A DNA stretch of 64,000 nucleotides from Betaproteobacteria bacterium (GTDB taxonomy: Bacteria; Pseudomonadota; Gammaproteobacteria; Burkholderiales; UBA6910): contig JACPEG010000028.1 in NCBI GenBank assembly GCA_016183615.1, positions 1 to 64,000 of the forward strand, read 5' to 3'. Both the position numbers and the translations under genes were made by a program. The notes below the pieces were generated by a model that was given only the letters and a program-made list of their open reading frames with translations, made no database searches and had not been told where the DNA came from. This document shows positions 42,384 through 52,435 of the stretch, one piece after another. How positions within the stretch are numbered: the first letter of the stretch is position 1; the number at the start of each line of letters is the position of its first letter.

Positions 42384-43507
42384 TGCCCTGTCTCCCGGCC
42401 GGCGAGCTGGCGAACGCAGTCGCAGATGAAGCCGGTTTGCTGGTCCGTGAGCCCGGTGTGAAAGGGCAGACCCACCAGCCGCCGGGCCAGGGCGTCGGTA
42501 ACGGGGAGATCTCCGGTGCCGTCCGGCCCGGCGCGGGAAAAGGCCGCGAACGCGGGCTGATGGGTGAGCGGCGGGCAGTACCAGCTGCGGGTTTCTATGC
42601 CGGATGATGCCAGTCCGTCCGAAACCTCCGCCGCCGCAACCGAGGTCATGACGCCGACCACGGCCGGCACCCAGCCCTCCGGCCCGTCCTGGAGCCGGAC
42701 CGACGGAATCGCCGCCAGCCGCTCGCGGTAATTCGTCCAAAGTCGCCGGCGCAGTTCCTGGATGCGGGGCCAGCGCGCCAGCTGGGCGAGTCCCACCGCT
42801 GCCGCATACTCGCTCAGCTTGGCGTTGGTTCCGTCACGCTGTGCCATGCCCTTGCGGAAACCGAAATTGGAAAGTTGCCTGGCGCGATCGATGATGGCCG
42901 GGTCCCGGCTGACCAGCAGGCCCCCTTCCCCGATTCCGTGGGGCTTGGTGGCATGGAGACTGAATGCGGCGGTCATCCCGGTCGCGATCGCCTGGTAGCC
43001 CAGCGCTGCGGCCGCGTCAGCCAGCACCGGGATCCCCGTGTTCCGGGCGAACGCATCCCATTCCCCGGCCGGCAGGGGTCGTCCGAAGGTGGCGACCGGC
43101 AGCACCAGATCAAGATCGGTTCGCCCGGCCACGGCGCGGGCGATGGCGGGGCTCAGGCACCAGTCCTTGCCATCGACCTCGGTGAATACCGGCTCCAGCC
43201 CGGCGTGAAGAATCGCCAATGCCGTGGCAGGAAACGTGAAGCTGGGGACCAGCACCCGGCTCCCCCGGGGAAGCGAAAGCCCGCTCAAGGCGAGCTGCAG
43301 CGCGGATGTGCCGGATGCGGTGGTCGTCAGGTGCAGCGCCCCGGCATCGTTCTCGGGAAACACGCCCGACACCGAGGATTCGAACTCCTGGACCAGGGGC
43401 CCGAAATTGGAGTACCAGCGGGACGCGTCGATCCGCCTGAGCCACGGCAGCAGCTCATCCGCGGACGGGAAGTCGGGCACCAGGAGGCGAATGGCGAACT
43501 GGGTCAT
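42380..43507 (-). CDS. DegT/DnrJ/EryC1-type sugar aminotransferase
   Basis: The 375-residue PLP enzyme has the fold-type I pattern of sugar aminotransferases: HLTTTASGTSALQLALSGL, LPVATFGRPLPAGEW, DAAAALGYQAIA and the Schiff-base lysine K188 in FSLHATKPHGIGEGGLLVS. It would aminate a nucleotide-linked keto sugar, which the neighbouring NeuD-type enzyme could then acylate. It heads the coupled three-gene operon, 37 bases after a sulfotransferase gene on the same strand. Confidence 0.85.
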   Translation of the reverse strand: MTQFAIRLLVPDFPSADELLPWLRRIDASRWYSNFGPLVQEFESSVSGVFPENDAGALHLTTTASGTSALQLALSGLSLPRGSRVLVPSFTFPATALAILHAGLEPVFTEVDGKDWCLSPAIARAVAGRTDLDLVLPVATFGRPLPAGEWDAFARNTGIPVLADAAAALGYQAIATGMTAAFSLHATKPHGIGEGGLLVSRDPAIIDRARQLSNFGFRKGMAQRDGTNAKLSEYAAAVGLAQLARWPRIQELRRRLWTNYRERLAAIPSVRLQDGPEGWVPAVVGVMTSVAAAEVSDGLASSGIETRSWYCPPLTHQPAFAAFSRAGPDGTGDLPVTDALARRLVGLPFHTGLTDQQTGFICDCVRQLAGRETGQ

Positions 43508-43544
43508 TGGCCGAAAGCGCGGTCAGGGCCCCGGGCCGCTGCCC

Positions 43545-44234
43545 CTATCCTCGCGAATACCCGAACCGGATCATGAATTTCTGGCATTTTTTCTCGATTT
43601 CCGCAATTTCCGAGTCTGCCAGAATTTCCCGGTAACGGCCTACGGATTCCGGGGAGATCGGCTTCCAGTAGAGATCGGTGACCCAGGGCTTCAGGCGCTC
43701 GGGCAGCTGCTGCGGATCGAGCCCGTTATCGAAGCCTTCATTCAGATTGAGACGGGACAGGGCCAATCCCGTGAACCGCCTTATTTTCTCTATTCCCTCT
43801 GACGGCGCAGTGACGAGATCTTCGTATTTCACCCAGAGCAGGCGCGCCGCGCCGAACGACGCGCGGCCGTTGAATACCGGCAGGTAGGACTCCAGGAAGC
43901 GGTCGCAAAGCTTTCCCGCGTTCCGGAGCTCGGGGGAATACTTGGTGAGCTGCGGCTCTTTCAGGACCAGGCGCCGGGTTCCAAGGCGCTTCCTGGTTCT
44001 TTCAAGAAATGCGCCGACCACGCCCGAATGGAATTCCCGCAGGTCGTCGAGGTTGTCGAAAAAATCGTAAGTCTGGGATGAAAACTGTCGCTTGCCCCAG
44101 CGATAGGCGGAGATCAGGAACCTCAGGTAATCCACCTCCCGGGTTCTGCGATGGGTGGTTTCATCCGCGCACAGGATATTGGCCAGCACGCCGGTGCCGG
44201 AGCGCTGGGCGCCGCCGACGAAATAACAGGTCAT
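43545..44234 (-). CDS. Sulfotransferase-like protein with an internal deletion
   Basis: The 229-residue product starts with the 5'-phosphosulfate loop VGGAQRSGTGVLANIL, and VLKEPQLTKYSPEL is intact. The middle then jumps from SPELRNAG directly to KLCDRFLESYLPVFNG and LLWVKYEDLVTAPSEG. Family members have some tens of residues between these points, including the RDPRD..S 3'-phosphate site, so this copy appears to have lost that site in frame. It may be inactive or bind PAPS differently. The ATG at 44234 is chosen because the loop follows immediately. Either it heads the glycan operon or it is a decaying remnant. Confidence 0.7.
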   Translation of the reverse strand: MTCYFVGGAQRSGTGVLANILCADETTHRRTREVDYLRFLISAYRWGKRQFSSQTYDFFDNLDDLREFHSGVVGAFLERTRKRLGTRRLVLKEPQLTKYSPELRNAGKLCDRFLESYLPVFNGRASFGAARLLWVKYEDLVTAPSEGIEKIRRFTGLALSRLNLNEGFDNGLDPQQLPERLKPWVTDLYWKPISPESVGRYREILADSEIAEIEKKCQKFMIRFGYSRG

Positions 44235-44328
44235 GGAAAGCGTATCGTGAACACCGACTCGGGGACGGGGAGGAAAGAGGAAGCGGCCATGCCGGCGGCG
44301 CTCCTCCTTTTCCGTGCCGGCTCCCCCC

Positions 44329-45123
<795 letters not shown>

Positions 45124-45215
45124 GGCGGGAATTCGAAAGGGATGGCGAAACGCGACGGCGACAAGCGTAAGTGAAATCCGGCGGCGAGGCAACCACGATG
45201 CGCCGCGCGGAGACT

Positions 45216-45221
45216 TATAAT
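45216..45221 (+). promoter_or_regulatory. -10 element before the aminopeptidase gene
   Basis: A perfect TATAAT (45216-45221) lies 30 bases before the start codon in the thyA/aminopeptidase divergent gap. No strong -35 is visible. Confidence 0.4.
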
Positions 45222-45250
45222 AGCGGGGCCTCTTGATCAAGGAAGCCTAA

Positions 45251-46711
45251 ATGCTTGCGAAACTGGAACAAAGCCTCTCGCACAGAAACGCGGAGCGGGC
45301 GGCGGATCACCTGCTCGTGGTGTTGCCCAAGGCCACGACGGTCCCCGCGGTGCCGGGGGCGGCGGCGCTCAAGACGTTGCTCGCGCGCCGGCGCATGAAG
45401 TCCCAAGACCTTGCCGACAAGCCCCTCTGCGGCAATCTGGCGGACGGGCGCCTCGCGGCCTGGGTCATGGTGGACTTTGCCAAGCCGGTATTCGAGCAAC
45501 AGACGGTGCTGCGCAAGGCGCTGCAGCCGCTGCTGGACGAGCAGCCCCGTAACCTCGCGGTTGCGGTATTCGGCGACCAGGCGCAGCGGCGCAGGGCGGC
45601 GGGGCTCGGAGTCCATGGCGCCTGGGTGAACGGCGCGCTGCTGCCGGTGCGCAAGAAAAAGGACGAGCGCAAGCCGCTGGGGAAAATCCTGCTCTTCGGC
45701 TTCCGGTCGCCCGACGGCTTTGCGGCGTTGCGCGCCCGGGCCGAGGGCAATCTCCTGGCCCGGGAGCTCACGATCCTGCCCCCGAACGAGCTCACCCCGG
45801 GGCTGTACCGGGAGCGGGTGCGCAAGCTGGCGCGGCAGGAGGGGTGGAAACACCGCGAATATGATTTGAAGACGCTGCGCAGGATGGGCGCCGGGGCCTT
45901 CGTCGCCGTGGCCCGTGGCAGCATCGAGGAAGACGCCGCCATCGTCCATCTGCGGCGGCAGGTGAAGGGGGCCGGGAAAACCATCGCCCTGGTGGGCAAG
46001 GGCATCTGCTTCGACACCGGCGGCCACAATCTCAAGCCCGCCCGCTACATGCACGGCATGCACGAGGACATGAACGGTTCCGCGGTGGCCCTGGGCATCC
46101 TGCTGGCGGCGACCCGATCCGGAGCGCCGGTGAACCTCGACTGCTGGCTGGCGCTGGCCCAGAACCACATCAGCCCGAAGGCCTACAAGCAGAACGAGGT
46201 GGTCAGGGCGCTGAACGGGACGACCATCGAAGTGGTGCACACCGATGCGGAGGGGCGCATGGTGCTCGCCGACACCCTGACGCTGGCGGCACGCGGGAAG
46301 CCTTCGGCGATGGTGGATTTCGCCACGCTCACCGGCAGCATGCACGCGGCGCTGGGGTCGCGCTACAGCGGGATTTTCGCCACTGACGATGAGCTGATCG
46401 GCAAGGCCATCGCCGCGGGCAGGGCCACCGGAGAACGGGTATGCGCGTTTCCCTTCGATGCCGATTACGACCCGGCGCTCGACAGCAAGATCGCCGACAT
46501 CAAGCAATGCACCATGGAAGGGGAAGCCGATCACATCCTCGCCGCGCGCTTCCTGAACCGGTTCGTGAGCGACATCCCGTGGCTGCACATGGACCTCTCG
46601 GCCTCGAGCTGCAGCGGCGGGCTGGGGGCAGTGGCGTCCGACGTGACCGGGTTCGGCGTGGCGTGGGGGATGGCGTTCCTGGAATCGCTGGCGCAACCTC
46701 GGGAGCCGTAG
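45251..46711 (+). CDS. Leucyl aminopeptidase (M17 family)
   Basis: The 486-residue peptidase has an N-terminal macro-like domain and the M17 catalytic domain. Metal and catalytic residues line up with PepA: K250 and D255 in VGKGICFDTGG, K262 in HNLKPA, D273 in HEDMNGSA, and D332, E334 and R336 in HTDAEGRM. All expected two-metal ligands are present, so it should be an active cytoplasmic aminopeptidase. The N-terminal domain differs from classical PepA, so the symbol is left open. Confidence 0.88.
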   Translation: MLAKLEQSLSHRNAERAADHLLVVLPKATTVPAVPGAAALKTLLARRRMKSQDLADKPLCGNLADGRLAAWVMVDFAKPVFEQQTVLRKALQPLLDEQPRNLAVAVFGDQAQRRRAAGLGVHGAWVNGALLPVRKKKDERKPLGKILLFGFRSPDGFAALRARAEGNLLARELTILPPNELTPGLYRERVRKLARQEGWKHREYDLKTLRRMGAGAFVAVARGSIEEDAAIVHLRRQVKGAGKTIALVGKGICFDTGGHNLKPARYMHGMHEDMNGSAVALGILLAATRSGAPVNLDCWLALAQNHISPKAYKQNEVVRALNGTTIEVVHTDAEGRMVLADTLTLAARGKPSAMVDFATLTGSMHAALGSRYSGIFATDDELIGKAIAAGRATGERVCAFPFDADYDPALDSKIADIKQCTMEGEADHILAARFLNRFVSDIPWLHMDLSASSCSGGLGAVASDVTGFGVAWGMAFLESLAQPREP

Positions 46712-46719
46712 GGCCGTAG

Positions 46720-46745
46720 GGCGGAACCTCGCAGGGGGTTCCGCC
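46720..46745. repeat. GGCGGAACC-type palindrome
   Basis: GGCGGAACC (46720-46728) and GGTTCCGCC (46737-46745) pair around eight bases in the convergent gap between the aminopeptidase and the oxidoreductase. It could act as a weak bidirectional 3' hairpin. Confidence 0.7.
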
Positions 46746-46752
46746 GAATGAA

Positions 46753-47757
46753 TCAGGCGATATTGAGCACCACCTTGCCCGTGGTGTGGCCTTCCTCGAT
46801 CGCGCGGTGGGCTTCGGCCGCCCGTTCCAGCGGAAACACATCGCTCACCCTGACCTTGAGCTTTCCCTGCTCGATGAGCTTGGCGCCTTCTTCCAGAATC
46901 CGGGTCTGGGCGCGCCGGGCATTGTCGAGGCCAAGGTAAAGCGGTGCCGTCATCTGCACGTAGCCGATGGTGAGATTGCGCAGCCGCGCCGTGTTGACCG
47001 CCTGCAGGTCGCTGGCGGTGGAGAGGATCGTCACCACCCGCCCGTAAACCCGCGTCGCCGCAAACGACCGGGTGAAAGTCGGTCCGCCCACCGTATCCAG
47101 CACCAGCTTGACGCCCATCCCCTCGGTCCAGTCGAGCACCGCATCCACAAAATCGTCCTTGGTGTAGTTGATGGCGAGTTCCGCGCCGAGGGATTGCACG
47201 AATTCCGCCTTGATGGCGTTGGAGACGGTGGTGGCGACGAACGCACCGATGTGCCGCGCGAGCTGGATGGCCACGTGGCCTACCCCCCCCGCCCCGGCGT
47301 GGATCAGCACCGTGTGGCCTTCCCTGAGCTGCCCGCGGTCGATGAGAGACTCCCATGCGGTGATCAGCACCAGCGGTACTGCCGCCGCTTCTTCCATGGA
47401 CAGGTTTTTCGGCTTCGGGGCCAGGTGATCCTCGTGAACCACGGTGTAATCGGCATAGGTCCCCGGGTCCGATCCGAGCCCGTTGTTGAAGAAATAGACC
47501 TCGTCCCCCGGCTTGAACCGGGTGACCGAGGTGCCGACGGATTCCACAATGCCGGCGCCGTCGCAGCCCAGGACCGCCGGCAGGTTGCTCGGGTAATACA
47601 TGTGGAGCTTGCGCACCTTGGTGTCGATCGGGTTGACGCCCGCGGCGTGCAGCCGAACCAGCAGGTGCGAAGGACTGAGGAGATCGGGGACCGCCAGGTT
47701 GCTGGCGAGCTGGAGCACGTCCGGCCCCCCGGCGGTGGTCATCAGCATGGCTCTCAT
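46753..47757 (-). CDS. Quinone oxidoreductase-like medium-chain dehydrogenase (MDR, zinc-free)
   Basis: The 334-residue NADPH-type MDR has a GroES-like N-terminus (GVNPIDTKVRK, then AVLGCDGAGIVESVG) and a Rossmann segment with VLIHAGAGGVGHVAIQLARH. It ends with VFPLERAAEAHRAIEEGHTT followed by GKVVLNI. The structural and catalytic zinc cysteines of alcohol dehydrogenases are missing, which fits the quinone reductase/enoyl reductase branch. The start overlaps the upstream small gene by ATGA. The substrate is unknown. Confidence 0.88.
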   Translation of the reverse strand: MRAMLMTTAGGPDVLQLASNLAVPDLLSPSHLLVRLHAAGVNPIDTKVRKLHMYYPSNLPAVLGCDGAGIVESVGTSVTRFKPGDEVYFFNNGLGSDPGTYADYTVVHEDHLAPKPKNLSMEEAAAVPLVLITAWESLIDRGQLREGHTVLIHAGAGGVGHVAIQLARHIGAFVATTVSNAIKAEFVQSLGAELAINYTKDDFVDAVLDWTEGMGVKLVLDTVGGPTFTRSFAATRVYGRVVTILSTASDLQAVNTARLRNLTIGYVQMTAPLYLGLDNARRAQTRILEEGAKLIEQGKLKVRVSDVFPLERAAEAHRAIEEGHTTGKVVLNIA

Positions 47758-47960
47758 GATCTTTTTCCTTTCTTTTTTGCGTACTGCATGAAACGCTGCC
47801 AGCGCTGCTCGCGGCCCGCGACCGGCTGGGGCGCCTTGCCCGAGGCCGGTTTGCGCCGGCGACCCTTGGCGTGGCCCCTTGGCGAGGCCGGATCTTCAGA
47901 AGCCTTCGGCTTGGCTCGGCGGGAGCTCACGGGAACGGGTGCGTTCGGCTTATGGGACAA
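47754..47960 (-). CDS. Small basic protein, unrecognised
   Basis: The 68-residue ORF is rich in Lys, Arg, Ala and Pro (RAKPKASEDP, HAKGRRRKPA) and ends in QRWQRFMQYAKKKGKRS. There are no hydrophobic segments. It overlaps the start of the oxidoreductase gene by ATGA, as expected of a translationally coupled gene, but composition alone could produce such an ORF. The short C-terminal aromatic-basic patch is the only non-random looking part. The function is unknown. Confidence 0.45.
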   Translation of the reverse strand: MSHKPNAPVPVSSRRAKPKASEDPASPRGHAKGRRRKPASGKAPQPVAGREQRWQRFMQYAKKKGKRS

Positions 47961-48024
47961 GGGGATATGTTAAACTTCACGCATCAAAATTGCGAGGGGC
48001 CGCACCCGCTGCCCTGAGAAAAAC

Positions 48025-49188
48025 GTGTCCGCCAATACCTTCGGGAAACTCTTTTGCGTCACCTCCTTCGGCGAGTCCCACGGCCCGGCCATCGGCTGCG
48101 TCGTGGACGGCTGCCCGCCGGGGCTGGAGCTTGCCGCCTCCGACATCCAGCACGATCTCGACCGGCGCAAGCCGGGCACTTCCCGGCACGTGACCCAGCG
48201 CCGGGAATCCGACACGGTGGAGATCCTGTCCGGGGTGTTCGAGGCCCGGACCACCGGCACGCCGATTGCGCTGCTCATCCGCAACGAGGACCAGAAGAGC
48301 CGCGACTACGCCAACATCATGGACACTTTTCGGCCGGGGCACGCGGACTACACCTACTGGCACAAGTACGGCATCCGCGACTACCGCGGCGGCGGCCGTG
48401 CCTCGGCCCGGGAAACGGCGGTGCGGGTGGCGGCGGGCGCGATTGCGCGCAAGTGGCTCAAGGAGCGCTACGGCGTAACGGTTCGCGGCTACCTGGCGCA
48501 GCTCGGCCCGGTCGGCATTCCGTTCAAGCGCTGGGAGGCGGTGGACGCCAACCCGTTCTTCGTCGCCGACGAGAGCTACGTGCCGCAGCTCGAGGAATTC
48601 ATGGACCGGCTGCGCAAGTCCGGCGACTCCGTGGGAGCGAGGATCAATGTGGTCGCGGAAAACGTGCCGGTAGGCTGGGGTGAACCGGTGTACGCCCGGC
48701 TCGACGCCGACATCGCCTCGGCCATGATGGGCATCAACGCGGTGAAGGGCGTCGAGATCGGCGCCGGATTCGCCAGCATCGAGCAGAAAGGCACCGAGCA
48801 TGCGGACGAGATGACGCCCGAGGGATTCCTGTCCAATAACGCGGGCGGCATCCTGGGGGGCATTTCCACCGGGCAGGATGTGGTGGTCTCCATGGCCATC
48901 AAGCCCACCTCCAGTATCCGGCTGCCGCGCCGCTCCGTCGACAAGACCGGCGCCCCGGTGCTGGTGGAAACCCACGGCCGCCACGATCCCTGCGTCGGCA
49001 TCCGCGCCACCCCCATCGCGGAGGCGATGCTGGCGCTGGTGCTCATGGACCACGCGCTGCGCCACCGGGCCCAGAACGCGGACGTGGAGTGCCTCACGCC
49101 CAGGATTCCCGGGAAGGTGGCAATCAGTCCCGTGCCTGCGCATCCCGGCGCCTCCCACCGCGAAGACCCCGAGCCGGACGAGGCCTGA
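48025..49188 (+). CDS. aroC: Chorismate synthase
   Basis: The 387-residue protein makes chorismate from EPSP. Family signatures are present: [40 protein letters not shown] followed by [10 protein letters not shown], and the C-terminal [15 protein letters not shown] and [20 protein letters not shown] at 48025 begins the protein SANTFGKLF. It feeds the tryptophan genes at the right end of the window. Confidence 0.97.
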   Translation: MSANTFGKLFCVTSFGESHGPAIGCVVDGCPPGLELAASDIQHDLDRRKPGTSRHVTQRRESDTVEILSGVFEARTTGTPIALLIRNEDQKSRDYANIMDTFRPGHADYTYWHKYGIRDYRGGGRASARETAVRVAAGAIARKWLKERYGVTVRGYLAQLGPVGIPFKRWEAVDANPFFVADESYVPQLEEFMDRLRKSGDSVGARINVVAENVPVGWGEPVYARLDADIASAMMGINAVKGVEIGAGFASIEQKGTEHADEMTPEGFLSNNAGGILGGISTGQDVVVSMAIKPTSSIRLPRRSVDKTGAPVLVETHGRHDPCVGIRATPIAEAMLALVLMDHALRHRAQNADVECLTPRIPGKVAISPVPAHPGASHREDPEPDEA

Positions 49189-49251
49189 GCACGGGCGTTC
49201 GGTGCGGCTCCATCGGCTATCCGGTTTCAACTGCGAGATTCACCCAGAGTC

Positions 49252-49539
49252 ATGTCCACGATAGACCTGCGCCGGGCCCACCACATCGGCAGGGACAAGG
49301 CCCGGGAAGCCGTGGAATCCATCGCCCGCGAACTCCGGGGCAAACTCGACATCAGCTATCGATGGGACGGGGACTGCGTGCGCTTCAAGCGCACCGGTGC
49401 GGAAGGCACCATCCAGGTTGCGGATGCCGAAGTGCGGTTCCAGGCCGATCTCGGGCTTTTACTGCGGCCCCTGCGCGGAACCATCGAGCGGGAAGTGAGG
49501 GAGTACTTCGACCGCTATCTCGGCACGGATCAGGCGTGA
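49252..49539 (+). CDS. Polyhydroxyalkanoic acid system protein (PHA_gran_rgn family)
   Basis: The 95-residue protein matches the small PHA-granule-region family: an N-terminal AHHIGRDKAREAVESIAREL helix, central YRWDGDCVRFKRTGAEGTI strands and the closing LRPLRGTIEREVREYFDRYL. Members are found near PHA genes or alone; no PHA synthase is nearby here. The precise role is undefined. Confidence 0.75.
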   Translation: MSTIDLRRAHHIGRDKAREAVESIARELRGKLDISYRWDGDCVRFKRTGAEGTIQVADAEVRFQADLGLLLRPLRGTIEREVREYFDRYLGTDQA

Positions 49540-49547
49540 AGACCTGA

Positions 49548-50696
49548 ATGCCCGGACACCTTCCCTACTGGCGCCTCTCCGGCTTCTACTTTTTCTACTT
49601 CGCCTTCGTCGGCGCCTTCGCCCCCTACTGGAGCCTGTATCTCAAGTCGCTGGCCTTCAGCGCCTTCGAGATCGGGGTGCTGATGTCGCTGCTGCAGGTG
49701 ATGCGGGTGTTCGCCCCTAACGCCTGGGGCTGGCTCGCCGACCACACCGGGAAGCGGCTTGCCATCGTGCAGCTCGGCGCCGTTCTCGGCCTCGTGGCCT
49801 ACAGCGGGGCGTTGTTCGGGACCAGCTTCGCCTGGCTGTTCCTGGTGATGGGGCTCATGAGCTTCTTCTGGAGCGCGTCGCTGCCGCTGGTGGAGGCCAT
49901 GACCCTCACTTTCCTCGGCGAAAGCGCTGCGAGCTACGGCAAGATCCGCCTGTGGGGCTCGATCGGCTTCATCGTCGCCGTGATCGGCGTGGGCTACCTG
50001 CTCGACTTCATCGCCATCGCCGGGTTGCTCTGGGTGGTACTCGCGTTCAAGGCGGGGATTGTCATCTTCTCCCGGCAGATCCCCGATCCCGGAACCCTTT
50101 CCCATCCGGCGGGCGACGTGCCGGTGTGGGAAATTCTGCGTCGGCCGGAAGTCATCGCCTTCTTCGCCGCCTGCTTCCTGATGGCGGCGGCCCATGGCCC
50201 CTATTACACCTTCTTCTCCATTTATCTCGAGGACCACGGCTACGCCAAGGGCGCCATCGGCTGGCTGTGGGCGCTGGGCGTGATCTGCGAAATCGGCGTG
50301 TTCTTCCTCATGCCGCGGCTGATGCAGCGTTTCTCGCTGAAGGCCATCCTCGCCGTGAGTTTCGGCTGCGCGGTGGTCCGCTTCCTGATCACCGGGTGGG
50401 CGGTGGACGCGCTTTCCCTGATGCTCATTGCCCAGGCCTTGCACGCCGCGAGCTTCGGCTCCTACCACGCTGCGGCGGTGGCGGTGGTGCATCGGTTCTT
50501 TCGCGGCCGCCACCAGGCCAAGGGCCAGGCTCTTTACACCAGCCTGTCCTTCGGCGCCGGGGGCGCCCTGGGCGGGTTCCTGAGCGGGGTGGGATGGGAA
50601 ACTCTCGGCGCCGGGATGACCTTCACGTTTGCGGCGCTGGCGGCCCTGGCCGGCATGGGCCTGGTGATCGGCCGGCTCAGGATCGGCTCCGAATAG
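49548..50696 (+). CDS. MFS transporter (HcaT / 3-phenylpropionate-permease-like)
   Basis: The 382-residue protein has about twelve hydrophobic segments and the short format of the MFS_1-like/HcaT group. It begins YWRLSGFYFFYFAFVGAFAP and YWSLYLKSL, has the loop 2 motif AWGWLADHTGKRL, and later GPYYTFFSIYLEDHGYAKGA. The substrate cannot be read from the sequence. It lies nine bases after the PHA-region gene, probably co-transcribed. Confidence 0.8.
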   Translation: MPGHLPYWRLSGFYFFYFAFVGAFAPYWSLYLKSLAFSAFEIGVLMSLLQVMRVFAPNAWGWLADHTGKRLAIVQLGAVLGLVAYSGALFGTSFAWLFLVMGLMSFFWSASLPLVEAMTLTFLGESAASYGKIRLWGSIGFIVAVIGVGYLLDFIAIAGLLWVVLAFKAGIVIFSRQIPDPGTLSHPAGDVPVWEILRRPEVIAFFAACFLMAAAHGPYYTFFSIYLEDHGYAKGAIGWLWALGVICEIGVFFLMPRLMQRFSLKAILAVSFGCAVVRFLITGWAVDALSLMLIAQALHAASFGSYHAAAVAVVHRFFRGRHQAKGQALYTSLSFGAGGALGGFLSGVGWETLGAGMTFTFAALAALAGMGLVIGRLRIGSE

Positions 50697-50762
50697 CGCC
50701 GCTTCCTTGGCCCATCGGGCGCTGGCGGCGGGTGTTTGGATCTACAGCAGGCCCCGTCTTTG

Positions 50763-50771
50763 TGCGATAAT
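50763..50771 (+). promoter_or_regulatory. Extended -10 element before leuC
   Basis: TGCGATAAT fits TGn followed by GATAAT, 26 bases before the leuC start. No long attenuator leader is seen between it and leuC. Confidence 0.4.
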
Positions 50772-50797
50772 TTTCAGTTCGATTTTCGTCCACTGCC

Positions 50798-52207
50798 ATG
50801 ACTGCCAAAACCCTCTACGACAAGCTCTGGGACAGCCATCTGGTGCGCCAGGAACCGGACGGCACGGCGCTCGTTTACATCGACCGCCACCTGGTCCACG
50901 AGGTGACCAGCCCCCAGGCGTTCGAGGGCCTGAAGCTCGCCGGCCGCAAGCCGTGGCGCAAGGACTCCATCGTCGCCACGGCCGACCACAACACCCCTAC
51001 TCACGATTGGGACAAAGGCATCCGGGACCCGATTTCGAGGACCCAGGTGGAGACGCTGGATGCGAACATCCGGGAAGTCGGCGCCAAGGCGTACTTTCCG
51101 TTCCGCGACACGCATCAGGGCATCGTGCACGTGATCGGGCCCGAGCACGGGGCGACGCTGCCGGGAATGACCGTGGTGTGCGGGGACTCCCACACCAGCA
51201 CCCATGGGGCGTTCGCGGCGCTCGCGTTCGGAATCGGCACTTCGGAAGTGGAGCACGTGCTGGCCACCCAGTGCCTGGTGATGAAGAAGGCCAGGGCGAT
51301 GCAGGTGGCGGTGGAGGGGAAGCTCGGGCGAGGCGTGACCGCCAAGGACATCGCGCTGGCGGTGATCGGCAGGATCGGCACCGCCGGCGGCACCGGCTAC
51401 GCCATAGAGTTAGTGGGCAGCGCCATCCGCGCCCTTTCCATGGAAGGCCGCATGACCGTCTGCAACATGGCCATCGAGGCCGGCGCCCGGGCTGGTATGG
51501 TGGCGGTGGACGAGACCACCATCGATTACCTGCGCGGCCGGCAGTTCGCACCCCGCGGCGAGCTGTGGGACCGGGCGGTGGCGTACTGGCTCACGCTCCG
51601 GAGCGATGCGGGGGCAAATTTTGACAAGGTGGTGGCGCTGGACGCCGCGGAGATCAAGCCCCAGGTCACCTGGGGCACGTCGCCCGAGATGGTCACCACG
51701 GTGGACGGGAAGGTGCCCGACCCGGCACAGATTTCCGACCCGGTGAAGCGGGAGGGTGCAGAGCGGGCGCTGAAATACATGGGGCTCGCGCCCGACACGC
51801 CCATCGCCGAAATCCGGCCTGACAAGATTTTTATCGGCTCCTGCACCAACTCGCGGATCGAGGATTTGCGCGCGGCGGCGGCCATCGTGAAAGGCAAGCG
51901 TGTAGCGGCCAGCATCAAGCTGGCGCTGGTGGTGCCGGGCTCGGGCCTGGTGAAGCGGCAGGCGGAGCAGGAAGGGCTCGACCGGATTTTCACCGAGGCC
52001 GGGTTTGAATGGCGCGAGCCGGGCTGCTCCATGTGCCTCGCCATGAACGACGACCGGCTGGAGCCCGGGGAGCGCTGCGCCTCGACGTCCAACCGCAATT
52101 TCGAGGGGCGCCAGGGCGCGGGTGGGCGCACCCACCTGGTGAGCCCGGAGATGGCGGCGGCCGCGGCGATTGCCGGGCATTTCGTGGACGTGCGGAAACT
52201 GGTCTGA
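50798..52207 (+). CDS. leuC: 3-isopropylmalate dehydratase large subunit
   Basis: The 469-residue aconitase-family protein isomerises isopropylmalate in leucine synthesis. The 4Fe-4S cysteines are in [13 protein letters not shown] and [11 protein letters not shown], and [20 protein letters not shown] is present. It works with leuD, which follows after a repeat and a small lipoprotein gene. No strong ribosome-binding site precedes the ATG. Confidence 0.97.
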   Translation: MTAKTLYDKLWDSHLVRQEPDGTALVYIDRHLVHEVTSPQAFEGLKLAGRKPWRKDSIVATADHNTPTHDWDKGIRDPISRTQVETLDANIREVGAKAYFPFRDTHQGIVHVIGPEHGATLPGMTVVCGDSHTSTHGAFAALAFGIGTSEVEHVLATQCLVMKKARAMQVAVEGKLGRGVTAKDIALAVIGRIGTAGGTGYAIELVGSAIRALSMEGRMTVCNMAIEAGARAGMVAVDETTIDYLRGRQFAPRGELWDRAVAYWLTLRSDAGANFDKVVALDAAEIKPQVTWGTSPEMVTTVDGKVPDPAQISDPVKREGAERALKYMGLAPDTPIAEIRPDKIFIGSCTNSRIEDLRAAAAIVKGKRVAASIKLALVVPGSGLVKRQAEQEGLDRIFTEAGFEWREPGCSMCLAMNDDRLEPGERCASTSNRNFEGRQGAGGRTHLVSPEMAAAAAIAGHFVDVRKLV

Positions 52208-52213
52208 TTTTTC

Positions 52214-52284
52214 GCCGCGGATTTGCGCGGGTGAACGCGGGAAAACCGCGATCAGGATCTGCGTAATCCGCGCTCATCCGCGGC
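52214..52284. repeat. GCCGCGGAT-type inverted repeat after leuC
   Basis: GCCGCGGAT at 52214-52222 and ATCCGCGGC at 52276-52284 are exact complements, with further imperfect pairing between them (GCGCGGGTGAACGCGG / CCGCGCTC). It fills the gap between leuC and the entericidin-like gene. Confidence 0.7.
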
Positions 52285-52309
52285 TTGGATGTTTGTTTGT
52301 GAGGTGACA

Positions 52310-52435
52310 ATGAACAAGTTGACGATATTCGTTGCGATATTTGCGGCGCTGCTGCTCTCCGCCTGCAATACCATGCAGGGCGTGGGCAAGGACCTGAAGA
52401 AGGGCGGCGAGGCCATCGAGAAGGCGGCGAAGTAA
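52310..52435 (+). CDS. Entericidin-type small lipoprotein
   Basis: The 41-residue peptide has a lipoprotein signal with the lipobox LLLSACNT (lipidated Cys19), followed by [20 protein letters not shown], the conserved entericidin A/B tail. It is preceded by GAGGTGAC. The stop codon overlaps the leuD start (TAATG), so the gene is translated in the leucine operon. Entericidins are membrane lipoproteins linked to envelope stress or toxin/antidote behaviour. This one has no second copy alongside. Confidence 0.85.
   Translation: MNKLTIFVAIFAALLLSACNTMQGVGKDLKKGGEAIEKAAK

Noticed and set aside
45251-46711. Leucyl aminopeptidase with a missing catalytic lysine (HEDM where others have MKYDM)
   Set aside because: The catalytic lysine corresponding to PepA K282 is K262 in HNLKPA and is present; the lysine in MKYDM is not the catalytic one.
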